Below are positions 26,454 through 34,567 of a stretch of DNA of 34,601 nt, in pieces. Every line of letters begins with the position of its first letter. Positions within the stretch are counted from its first letter, which is position 1. A program made the translations under genes and the position numbers. The stretch spans positions 1-34,601 of the forward strand of contig CAMBLN010000010.1 of the NCBI GenBank assembly GCA_945868215.1, given 5' to 3'. Origin of the DNA: Opitutus sp. GAS368 (lineage in GTDB: Bacteria; Verrucomicrobiota; Verrucomicrobiia; Opitutales; Opitutaceae). Below the pieces are notes generated by a model, which ran no database searches, had not been told where the DNA came from, and saw only the letters and a program-made list of their open reading frames with translations.

Positions 26454-26851
26454 AGAGAATATAAATTTTTTTCGCAGCTATGCCAATCTGATATAAGATC
26501 TTGGACAATAAGAGCCGGGGGTTTCGACTACGGCCGGCTTCGAGTGGCGAAGGGACGCGGAGAGGCGCATCGAGGAGCGTAAGCGTCGGCCCCGCCTCGA
26601 AGCCGGTGTGTATCGAGGATTTGATTACACGGATGGAAAAGCGGGACCCGGACGCGCGGTGGATAACCGATGGCGTTAACGTCGGTTAATACGACGAACG
26701 GGAGGCGTTTCGGTGACGATTGTGATCGTGGGTTTACGCGAAGGTTAAGATTTGGTGCGCAACAAGTCGGGTGTTGTGCCGGGGTCGGGGGCGGGCTTGA
26801 GATGCGGAACGCCAGTCACGTAGTTAAAAAACAAATACACCGTTCACCGCC

Positions 26852-27550
26852 ATGAGCATTCCGATCACATCGTCCTCCCGTCTGTTCGAGGCGATCGACC
26901 GCGAGCAGGCCGTGCAACTGCAGGTGCATCTTGACGATCCGGGGACGCATTACCTGGTGTTGTATGCGGGTGCGGACGGGTCGCAGGTGGCGGTGATGCC
27001 GGTGGGGCCGAACTGCATGTTTACGAATCTGTCCCTGCTGGCGGGCAAGGAGATCGAGGGGTTGAAGCCGGTGTCGGCGGCGCGGACGCGGTTCGCGCCC
27101 ACGCTGGAGACGCGGTTTTTGTCGGATCTGTGGATACATCTGGGGCAGGCGCGGCTGGATGCGTCGGCGTTCAGGAATTTTTCACTGGAGTTGCGCGAGA
27201 TACCGGCGGAGGAGAAGGAGACGCTGCTGCTGGAGATCCTGGCGCGGTTGAGGATGTTTCACCAGGACATGGCGCAGATGCTGGCGTTGCCGCTGGAGGA
27301 GATCGAAACATGCCGGCACAGCGACGGCGTGGGGATGCCGGCGGGGCTGCGCACGTTGATGATCGAGCGGTTCCACGAGGCGCGGGAGCAACTGGCGGTG
27401 GTGGAGCAGCGGGAGCAGTTCCTGAGGGAGCGCGAGCATTCGTTGATCTCGGGACTCGAGCAGCGGGCGCAAGTGGCGTCGGCGGCGCCCTTCCCCGTGC
27501 CGACGGGAACCGGCGCGGGGCCGGGGTATCGCGGCGGCGGGGTGCGCTGA
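26852..27550 (+). CDS. Protein of unknown function, helical/coiled-coil C-terminus (first gene of three-gene operon)
   Basis: MSIPITSSSRLFEAIDREQAVQLQVHLDDPGTHYLVLYAGADGSQVAVMPVG...; C-terminal EAREQLAVVEQREQFLREREHSLISGLEQ; followed 20 bp later by the next start. Confidence 0.7.
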   Translation: MSIPITSSSRLFEAIDREQAVQLQVHLDDPGTHYLVLYAGADGSQVAVMPVGPNCMFTNLSLLAGKEIEGLKPVSAARTRFAPTLETRFLSDLWIHLGQARLDASAFRNFSLELREIPAEEKETLLLEILARLRMFHQDMAQMLALPLEEIETCRHSDGVGMPAGLRTLMIERFHEAREQLAVVEQREQFLREREHSLISGLEQRAQVASAAPFPVPTGTGAGPGYRGGGVR

Positions 27551-27569
27551 CGACGGGTGAATAATTTTT

Positions 27570-29450
27570 ATGAGCGTTGAAAAATCCACAGGCAAAGCGA
27601 CGGATGCGCGGAGTAATGCGGGGAACGGTTCGCCGTTTGCGATAAAGATGCAGCGGGCGGTGGTGGCACCGCCGACGCCGGAGTTGGTAAAGTTGACACC
27701 GGCACCGGTGGCGGCGGAACCTGTGTATAACGAGCAGACGATTCCGCCGACATCCATGCAGACGGCACCGGTCGCTCCGGCGGCGGGTGTGAAGCGGATG
27801 ATGGTGCCGCCGCCGGATCCGCAGGGACGGCCGCGCTGGCTGGATACGCCGGTGCAGGGAGTGCAGGTGGCGGCGGCCGGCGTGGTCGCGCCGGTGCAGG
27901 AACCGAAACCGGCGGCGGTGGAGCCGAAGACGCCGGTTAAAAAGAAGGGCGTGAGCGCGGGGTGGATCGGGTGGCTGACGGCGGGAGTGTTGGTGCTGGG
28001 GGGCGGAGCCTGGTATTTTTTGAAGGGGGACGCGAAGGCCGGGGTGAAGGCGGCGTCGGCGGCCGTTGCGGCGGTGGCCGCGCCTGCGCCGGCTCCGGCA
28101 CCTGCGGTGGTGGTGGCGGATGCGGGGGATGAGTTGGAGGCGGCGATGGCGGCGAAGCGTGAGGCGGAAGAGTTGATTGCGCTGGCCCGTGCGGGAGCGG
28201 TTACGGGCGAAGTGGATCCGGGGCTGGCGGGGGCGTTTGCCGGTGCGAGCGGGGCACAGCGGCGCTTCGAGGCGGGGGAGCTGCGTGAAGCGGGGGAGTT
28301 GTGGCGGGCGGCGGCGCGCAGTGCGGGCGAGGTGGCGGTGAAGGTGGCGAGGCGGCGTTACGAGACGGGGTTCGAGGCGGTGCCGATGAAGATGTTGTCG
28401 GAGTATGCGCCGGACGAGGCGGCGAAACTGGCCGGGCAGGTGAAGGCGGCCGAGGGACTGGCGGCGAGCGATCCGAAGGCGGCGGGTGAGGCTTATTACC
28501 AGGCGGCGGCGGCGGTGAAACGGGTGCGGGAGGCGGCGGCGCGGCAAACGAGGGTGCTGGCGGAGAAGGCGGTGGCGGCGAAGGACGCGGGCATGGCGTT
28601 GTATTTTTACGAGCAGGAGCTGCGGCTGGCGCCGGGGAGCGAGGAGGCGCAGGCGTATGTGTTTCGTCACAAATTCAAGCCGGGGCAGGTGTTGACGACG
28701 CCGACGGGGCTGGCGCTGGCGTATGTGCCGCCGGGGACTTTCAAACAAGGCACGCCGGCGGGGGAACCGGGGCGTGATTCCGACGAGGTGCAGCGCACGG
28801 TGACGGTGACGAAGGGGTTTTACATGGGGATGACGGAGGTGACGCAGGCCATGTGGGACCGGGTGATGGGGGCGGGGCAGGCGGAGGCGCGCATCACGGC
28901 GGGGAAGCAGAAGCGGGATTTTATCGGAGGGGACAAGCCGATGGTTCTGGTGACGTGGGAGGATGCGCAGGAGTTCTGCCGCCGGTTGGGGGAACGGGAG
29001 CAGGCGAGTTACCGGCTGCCGACCGAGGCGGAGTGGGAATATGCGTGCCGGGCGGGGACGACGACGGCGTTCCAGTCGGGTGCGGGGCTGAGTTTGCGCG
29101 AGGCGAACATTGACGACGGGTCGAGCCGGGCGGTCGGAGCGCCGGTGTCGGCGGGGACGGCGGGTGTGGCGAACGGGTGGGGGTTGAGCGACCTGCACGG
29201 CAATGTGTGGGAATGGTGCGCGGACTGGAGCGCGCCGTATGCCGCGACGGCGCTTAGCGATCCGACCGGACCGGCGGACGAAAACATCGGGCGTCCGGAT
29301 CTGGCGATGAAGGTGGTGCGCGGCGGCTCGTGGAATGACGGCGCGACGGAGGCGCGCTCGGGGAATCGCTGGAGTTATTCGCCGGTGGTGGTGACGGCCT
29401 ACATCGGGTTCCGCGTGATCCGTGAAATTGATTTTTCTTCCCAACCATGA
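27570..29450 (+). CDS. Single-pass membrane protein with C-terminal FGE-sulfatase (SUMF1-like) domain lacking catalytic cysteines
   Basis: TM WIGWLTAGVLVLGGGAWYFL; Ala/Glu-rich helical middle; LAYVPPGTFKQGT...MTEVTQAMWDRVM...YRLPTEAEWEYACRAGT...LSDLHGNVWEWCADW...VVRGGSWNDGATEARSGNRW...IGFRVIRE. Confidence 0.88.
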   Translation: MSVEKSTGKATDARSNAGNGSPFAIKMQRAVVAPPTPELVKLTPAPVAAEPVYNEQTIPPTSMQTAPVAPAAGVKRMMVPPPDPQGRPRWLDTPVQGVQVAAAGVVAPVQEPKPAAVEPKTPVKKKGVSAGWIGWLTAGVLVLGGGAWYFLKGDAKAGVKAASAAVAAVAAPAPAPAPAVVVADAGDELEAAMAAKREAEELIALARAGAVTGEVDPGLAGAFAGASGAQRRFEAGELREAGELWRAAARSAGEVAVKVARRRYETGFEAVPMKMLSEYAPDEAAKLAGQVKAAEGLAASDPKAAGEAYYQAAAAVKRVREAAARQTRVLAEKAVAAKDAGMALYFYEQELRLAPGSEEAQAYVFRHKFKPGQVLTTPTGLALAYVPPGTFKQGTPAGEPGRDSDEVQRTVTVTKGFYMGMTEVTQAMWDRVMGAGQAEARITAGKQKRDFIGGDKPMVLVTWEDAQEFCRRLGEREQASYRLPTEAEWEYACRAGTTTAFQSGAGLSLREANIDDGSSRAVGAPVSAGTAGVANGWGLSDLHGNVWEWCADWSAPYAATALSDPTGPADENIGRPDLAMKVVRGGSWNDGATEARSGNRWSYSPVVVTAYIGFRVIREIDFSSQP

Positions 29451-30703
29451 AATCCAAAAAAACCTGTTCTGATTATTTAAAACCGACCCGGGCGGCGTTT
29501 GCGCTGCTGGTTGTCTGTGCGGGGGTGCTGCCTTTTTCCGGGTGTGTCGCGCCGGAGTCCACCCCGGCCTACAAGGAGGCGCAGGCGCGCGCGGAGGCGG
29601 AAAAAGCGAAGCAGGTGGCGCATGTGATGGAGATGCGGCGCATCGGGACGTTGAGTGATGCGCAGGCGGTGGACGTGCTGGCGGCGATCAACGGGCAAAA
29701 GCCCGCGCCGCGCACGCCGGTGGCCGAGGCGGCGAAGCCTGCGGCGCCGGTGACGAGTGCGCCGGCGGCGACCAGCCCCGCACCGACGGTTGTGCCGGTG
29801 GGCGGGGCCGCGCCAGATGCGCGTTACCAGCCGGTGCGAGTGCTCAAAGGGGAGCGCATGCGGAGCATCGGATCGGATTCGATGGACGAGATGGTGGCGG
29901 AGTTGGAGAAGGTGTTTTTGGGTTACCACGAAGGGCTGCGGATCGCCCACGAAGGGCTGGGTTCGTCGACGGCGATGCCCGCGTTGATCGAAGGGCGTTC
30001 GGATTTCGGTCCGATGAGCCGGCCGTTGCAGGCGGCGGAAGTGGAGCGTTTCCAGGCGCATTTCGGGTATCCGCCCACGCTTTTGCGCGTGGCAGTGGAC
30101 GCGCTCGGGGTGTATGTGCACCCGGACAATCCCATCGCCAAGAGCGGCCTGACGCTGGGGCAGCTTGACGCGATTTTTTCGGCGACGCGCAAGCGGGGCG
30201 AGGCGGCGATCACGACCTGGGGTCAACTCGGGCTGACGGGTGACTGGGCGAATGCGCCGGTCGTCATTTTCAGCCGCAACAAAGCCTCGGGGACGTATGG
30301 GTTTTTCCGCGACGAGGTGTTGATGAAAGGCGAGTTTGCCCCGGTGGTGCAGGAGCTGCCCGGCAGCGCGGCGGTGGTGGCGGCGGTGGCCGCCGAGCGC
30401 TATGCGATCGGGTATTCAGGAATCGCCTACAAGACGCCCAGCGTGAACGCGGTGCCGCTGGCGAAGACGGCGGGTGCGGCCAAGGTCGCTCCGGGCGAGG
30501 CGACGGCGATCAACGGCAGTTATCCGCTGGCCCGGGGACTTTATATCGTGATCAACCGCGATCCCTCCAAGCCGGCGAACGACAAGCAGCGGGAGTTTTT
30601 CACCTTCACGCTCTCGCCGGTGGGGCAGGAGGTCGTGAAAAAAATCGGTTATTATCCGCTGGTGGGCGCGGCGTTGGAAAGCGAGCGGGCGAAGCTGAAG
30701 TGA
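29447..30703 (+). CDS. PstS-like phosphate-binding lipoprotein
   Basis: Lipobox FSGC; IGSDSMDEMVAELEKVF...GLGSSTAMPALIEGRSDFGPMSRP...SRNKASGTYGFFRDEVL...YAIGYSGIAY. ATGA overlap with the upstream gene. Confidence 0.85.
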   Translation: MKSKKTCSDYLKPTRAAFALLVVCAGVLPFSGCVAPESTPAYKEAQARAEAEKAKQVAHVMEMRRIGTLSDAQAVDVLAAINGQKPAPRTPVAEAAKPAAPVTSAPAATSPAPTVVPVGGAAPDARYQPVRVLKGERMRSIGSDSMDEMVAELEKVFLGYHEGLRIAHEGLGSSTAMPALIEGRSDFGPMSRPLQAAEVERFQAHFGYPPTLLRVAVDALGVYVHPDNPIAKSGLTLGQLDAIFSATRKRGEAAITTWGQLGLTGDWANAPVVIFSRNKASGTYGFFRDEVLMKGEFAPVVQELPGSAAVVAAVAAERYAIGYSGIAYKTPSVNAVPLAKTAGAAKVAPGEATAINGSYPLARGLYIVINRDPSKPANDKQREFFTFTLSPVGQEVVKKIGYYPLVGAALESERAKLK

Positions 30704-30717
30704 CGAGGGCGGACAGA

Positions 30718-30755
30718 AGGCGAAGGGCCGCGGGTTTGCCTGCGGCCCTTCGCCT
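30718..30755. terminator. Strong hairpin between convergent genes, probable terminator
   Basis: AGGCGAAGGGCCGC-GGGTTTGCCT-GCGGCCCTTCGCCT, perfect 14-bp stem between 30703 (+ stop) and 30774 (- stop); T tract weak on both strands. Confidence 0.6.
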
Positions 30756-30773
30756 GAAAAAGGGACGGTTGGA

Positions 30774-31748
30774 TCACATGCCGTCCATGATCGAGTTGAT
30801 CTGGCCGTAGTATTGGAGGGCGAAGGAAATCACGAACCAGGCGACCAGGAGGGCGACGGCGGCGAAGAGCACGCCGGGGTAGATCATGGAGGCGGCGGTG
30901 AGGCGGGCGTTGGCGGCGGTCTGGTGGTGCTCGGCGAGGGAGAAGAGCGTGGTGTCCAGGCTGCCGGTGGTTTCGCCGGTTTGGTAGCGGGCGACGTATT
31001 CGGAGGGAAATACGTCGAGGGCGGTGAGGTGGGGGCCGGGGGCTTCGCCGCGTTCGATGCACGCGTGGATGGTGCGGGTGGCTGCGGCGATGCGGGGGGA
31101 GCGGGCGAGTCCGCCGGCGGCGAGCCAGGCATGGTCGATGGGGGCGCCGCTTTCGAGGAGGTTGCCGAGGGCGAAGGAGAAGTCGGCGAGGGCTTGGTGG
31201 CGGCGGTAGCCGCCGATGGCGGGGAGGATGTTGAGGAGGGCGAGGGCGAGCGGGTGTTCGCGGCGGATGAGGACGCGGAGCAGGAAGGCGCCGCCCCAGA
31301 CGGGGAGGAGGATGGCGAGGAGTCCGCCGAGGTAGGCGGAGAGACTCCAGTTGAGTCCGGTTTCAAAATCGATGAGCCGGAGGAACGGGAAGAGGACGGC
31401 GGCGAGGTGGAAGACGCCGGCGGGGTAGAGGCAGGCGAGGAGGACGCGGCGGCGGGTCTGCGCGATTTGCGCGTGGCGTTCGGCGAGGTTGACGAGGACG
31501 CGCGGGAGGCGTCCGGAGCGGGCGGCGGCGGCGAGAAAGGGACGGTCGTTTTGCGGGAGCCAGTCTCCGGCTGAGGCGATGATTTCGGGGATGGAGAGTC
31601 CGTCTTCGGCGAGGGCGGAGAGGCGGAGGGTGTCGGCGGCGGGGGCGGACGAAGGCGCGCGGAGGGCCTGGGCGAAGGTGAGGCCGGCCGAGAGTTGCTG
31701 CGCGAGCTGGTGGTAGAAGCGCGAGAGGGTCGCGGGAGGGAGGGGCAC
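30774..31748 (-). CDS. GspF/PilC-type type II secretion inner-membrane protein
   Basis: LAQQLSAGLTFAQAL; DFSFALGNLLESGAPIDHAWLAAGG; YQTGETTGSLDTTLFSLAEHHQ; C-terminal TM. Confidence 0.85.
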   Translation of the reverse strand: MPLPPATLSRFYHQLAQQLSAGLTFAQALRAPSSAPAADTLRLSALAEDGLSIPEIIASAGDWLPQNDRPFLAAAARSGRLPRVLVNLAERHAQIAQTRRRVLLACLYPAGVFHLAAVLFPFLRLIDFETGLNWSLSAYLGGLLAILLPVWGGAFLLRVLIRREHPLALALLNILPAIGGYRRHQALADFSFALGNLLESGAPIDHAWLAAGGLARSPRIAAATRTIHACIERGEAPGPHLTALDVFPSEYVARYQTGETTGSLDTTLFSLAEHHQTAANARLTAASMIYPGVLFAAVALLVAWFVISFALQYYGQINSIMDGM

Positions 31749-31790
31749 GGACGGGGTGGTTACTGAGTGGATACGCGGATTTCGGGCATC

Positions 31791-31810
31791 GCCTGCAAGC
31801 AGGCTCCTAC
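31791..31810 (-). repeat. REP-like hairpin with GTAG tetranucleotide
   Basis: GCCTGC-AA-GCAGGC-TCCTAC. Confidence 0.7.
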
Positions 31811-31820
31811 ATTTCGGAAA

Positions 31821-31843
31821 GCCCGACCGGCGGTCGGGCCTAC
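31821..31843 (-). repeat. REP-like hairpin with GTAG tetranucleotide
   Basis: GCCCGACC-GGC-GGTCGGGC-CTAC, perfect 8-bp stem, 11 bp 3' of the ATP-grasp gene stop. Confidence 0.7.
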
Positions 31844-31854
31844 ATCGGACGGGG

Positions 31855-34386
31855 TTAGAGTTTCAGTTCGACCTGGGTCATGCGGGGGGCGATGCGGGCC
31901 TGGTGGCTGAAGTAGTGGTCGCTGAGGACGGGGTGTAGGGCGTAGAGGCGGTCGAGGAGGTCGGCGAGGGTTTCGCTGAGTTTGGCGTCTTCGGCGGAGG
32001 GGCGGTCGGGGTCGTCGTTGAAGTGGCGGGCGAGGGGGACGGCGGCGATGAAGTTGAGGGTGTCGGTGACGACGGCGATGGTGGGGTCGTCGCCGGGTTC
32101 GCCGACGTCGTGGCGGATGGCGCGGAGGGCGATTTTGATCTGATGGAGGTTGTGGAAGATGCTGCGGGGGGCGTCGGGTTGCTGGAGGAACAACTCGGCG
32201 ACGAAGCGCGGCTGGCTGCGCATCTGGTAGAGGCGGCGGTAGGCGTCCTGGGAGCCCAGCATGCGGAGGAGGGCGGAGAGTTCGGGGTTGTCGCGGTAGG
32301 GGGTTTTGGCGGCGGCGTCGGCGGCGGGGCGGGCGGCGGCGGCGGTGTCGAGGGCGCTGAGGATGTGGCGGAGGGCGCTGCACGTCATGGTGGCGCGTTC
32401 GAGGTGCATGCCCATGTGGAGGAAGTGCCAGCCGGCGTCCTGGACCATGGTGCGTTCGGCGAGGCCGATCATGGCGTTGATCTCGGTGAGGACGGTCTGG
32501 ACGGCCTGGGTGGGCAGCGACGGGCCGCGGTCGGGGCGGGCCACGGTGCGGCGTCCGCCGGGAACGGGGCGGAGCTTGTGGAGTTCGTCGAGGCGGCGGA
32601 GGAGACGGCCGAGGGTGGTCCAGACCTCGGGGCTGACGTAGTCGCGGAGCTGGCGGGCGTTTTCGACGGCCCAGCTGATGGAGGAATAGATCGAGCTGGA
32701 GTTGGCGGTGTCGAGGGACATGCGCCACATGAGGTCGGTGGAGAGGGAAGCCTGGGGGTTGGCGCGGGCGGTGATTTTGTGGTCGGTGTGGCCGGTGGCC
32801 TCGAGGAGGCCGCGCCAAAGCGGGAGCCAGCGGCGGCGGTCCTTGGCGGAGATTTCCTCGAGGGCGACGTCGTCGAGGATGGACAACATGCGGGCGGTGG
32901 CCTCGGCGCGTTCGAGGTAGCGGCCGAGCCAGAAAAGGTGTTCGGCGGCGCGGGAGCCGAGGGTGTTGGTCTGGACGCCGCCGGAGGCGGTTTCGTGGTC
33001 GGCGATGTCGCCGGAGTTGTCCTGGGTGTCGATGAGGACGACGGCATCGGCGGTGGGGCCGACGCGGGAGGTGACGTGGTCGGGTTCGCCGAGCCGGACG
33101 AGTCCGCCCGGGAAGACGGAGAAACGCCGGCCCTGGCAGAGGACGAAGGCGGAAAGGCGGGCGGGGGGGGCGTTGCGCGGGCCGGGGGAGACGGGCAGGA
33201 GTTGGAGGCGCGGCTGGGCGACGAACGCGTGCGGGTTTTCGCGGACGGTCTTGGAGAGTCCGCCGGGGCCGATGAGGGCGGGGGAGGAGGCGGGGGCGAA
33301 GTTGGTGGAAAGCCAGTCGCCGTTGCGCGGGTCGTGGGCGGGGAGGATGCGGAGACGGTCGCCGTGTTCGAGGATGTAGTCGAGGTGGTCGGTGTCGCCG
33401 CACGTGTAGGTGGGGACGGAGCCGAGCAGGGGTTTCTCGCCGAGGTAGAAGCGGAGGAGCTTGGGGGCGTAGGCGTTGAGGGCGCGGCTCTCGGCGATGC
33501 CGGTGCCGATGGCGTTGGCGAGGACGACGTGGCCGGTGCGGATGCACTGGAGGAGTCCCGGGATGCCGGCGTTCTCGCGGTCGGTGGAGAAGACGACGGG
33601 GTCGATGTGGGCGTCGTTGAGGCGGCGGTAGATGACGTCGACGCGTTCGAGGCCGGCGATGGTTTTGAAGTAGACGCGGTTGTCGAGGACGAGGAGGTCG
33701 TCACCGCGGGCGAGGGGGAGACCCATCTTGCGGGCGAGGAAGCTGTGCTCGGAGTAGAACGGGTCGTGGGGGCCGGCGGTGAGGACGACGATGGACGGGG
33801 CGCGGATGTCGCCGGGGGCGAGGGCGCGGAGGTGGTCGAGGAGCTGTAGTGGAAAGTTGATTACACTGTGGTAATCGGGGAGGGCGCGGTAGAGATCGGT
33901 GGCCTCCTGGGTCATGAAACGGCGGTTCTGGACCGCGTAGGAAAGACCGATGGGGGTGTTGGCGCGGGTGTCGTCGAAGAGCCAGCCCTCGGCGGTCTTG
34001 ACGAGGTCGAAGCGGAGGAGAGTGGCGGGGCTGGCGCGGTGGGGTTCCAAGTCCAGGCAAGGGCGGCGGTAGTAGGGGTCGGAGAAGACGAGCTCGGGCG
34101 GGATGATGTGCTGGTGGAGGGCCTGTTGACCGCCGTAGAGATCGACGAGGAGGGCGTTTACGAAGTGGGCGCGCTGGCGGAGGGCGGCTTCGAGTTGGGT
34201 CCATTCGGGGGCCTCGATGACTAGGGGGGTGGGCTCGAGTTCCCAGAACGGTTGTCCGGCGGGGCCGGCGGCGAGTCCGAAATCGGTGAGGCCGGCGTCA
34301 CGGATGGAGGCACGCAGGCGGGCGCGCAACGGGCGGAGTTGCGCGGGGTGGAGCGTGGGATGTGACGACGGGCGGGCGGACGGCAT
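31855..34386 (-). CDS. Fused circularly permuted ATP-grasp type 2 / alpha-E domain protein
   Basis: N-terminal: LLVDLYGGQQALHQHIIPPELV...FDLVKTAEGWLFDDTRANTPIGLSYAVQNR...LVLDNRVYFKTIAGLERVDVIYRRLNDAHIDPV...ANAIGTGIAESRALNAYAPKLLRFYLGEKPLL. C-terminal alpha-E: LGSRAAEHLFWLGRYLERAEATARML...AGWHFLHMGMHLERA. Confidence 0.95.
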   Translation of the reverse strand: MPSARPSSHPTLHPAQLRPLRARLRASIRDAGLTDFGLAAGPAGQPFWELEPTPLVIEAPEWTQLEAALRQRAHFVNALLVDLYGGQQALHQHIIPPELVFSDPYYRRPCLDLEPHRASPATLLRFDLVKTAEGWLFDDTRANTPIGLSYAVQNRRFMTQEATDLYRALPDYHSVINFPLQLLDHLRALAPGDIRAPSIVVLTAGPHDPFYSEHSFLARKMGLPLARGDDLLVLDNRVYFKTIAGLERVDVIYRRLNDAHIDPVVFSTDRENAGIPGLLQCIRTGHVVLANAIGTGIAESRALNAYAPKLLRFYLGEKPLLGSVPTYTCGDTDHLDYILEHGDRLRILPAHDPRNGDWLSTNFAPASSPALIGPGGLSKTVRENPHAFVAQPRLQLLPVSPGPRNAPPARLSAFVLCQGRRFSVFPGGLVRLGEPDHVTSRVGPTADAVVLIDTQDNSGDIADHETASGGVQTNTLGSRAAEHLFWLGRYLERAEATARMLSILDDVALEEISAKDRRRWLPLWRGLLEATGHTDHKITARANPQASLSTDLMWRMSLDTANSSSIYSSISWAVENARQLRDYVSPEVWTTLGRLLRRLDELHKLRPVPGGRRTVARPDRGPSLPTQAVQTVLTEINAMIGLAERTMVQDAGWHFLHMGMHLERATMTCSALRHILSALDTAAAARPAADAAAKTPYRDNPELSALLRMLGSQDAYRRLYQMRSQPRFVAELFLQQPDAPRSIFHNLHQIKIALRAIRHDVGEPGDDPTIAVVTDTLNFIAAVPLARHFNDDPDRPSAEDAKLSETLADLLDRLYALHPVLSDHYFSHQARIAPRMTQVELKL

Positions 34387-34503
34387 GAAACGAAGTGGTG
34401 ATGAACAGTCGGGCGGAGCGCAGGCGCAAGCACGGGGTTTGCCAGATGAAGGAGGACGAGGGGGTTAAAGGGTTAACCGCGAAAAGGCGATGGGGCGCGG
34501 AAT

Positions 34504-34524
34504 CGCGAGCAAGCTCGCTCCCAC
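34504..34524 (-). repeat. REP-like hairpin with GTGG tetranucleotide
   Basis: CGCGAGC-AA-GCTCGC-TCCCAC; minus strand GTGGGAGCGAGCTTGCTCGCG resembles the well-known Pseudomonas REP consensus. Confidence 0.7.
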
Positions 34525-34544
34525 GAATGAGAGCCGGGATGAAA

Positions 34545-34567
34545 AGTGTCACCTAATAGGTGACACT
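34545..34567. repeat. Intergenic palindrome (TGTCACTTA family), diverged copy 5
   Basis: AGTGTCACCT-AAT-AGGTGACACT; two inner arm changes relative to copies 1-4 are each compensated on the opposite arm. Confidence 0.82.

Noticed and set aside
27171-29444. 757-aa minus-strand ORF opposite the FGE-like gene
   Set aside because: Arg-rich shadow ORF with no recognisable domain.
27570-29450. Active formylglycine-generating enzyme
   Set aside because: The motif that carries the two catalytic cysteines in FGE reads GGSWNDGATEARSGNRW, with no Cys.
31760-33547. 595-aa minus-strand ORF overlapping the ATP-grasp gene in another frame
   Set aside because: Pro/Arg/His-rich frame-shifted shadow of the conserved ATP-grasp/alpha-E coding sequence.
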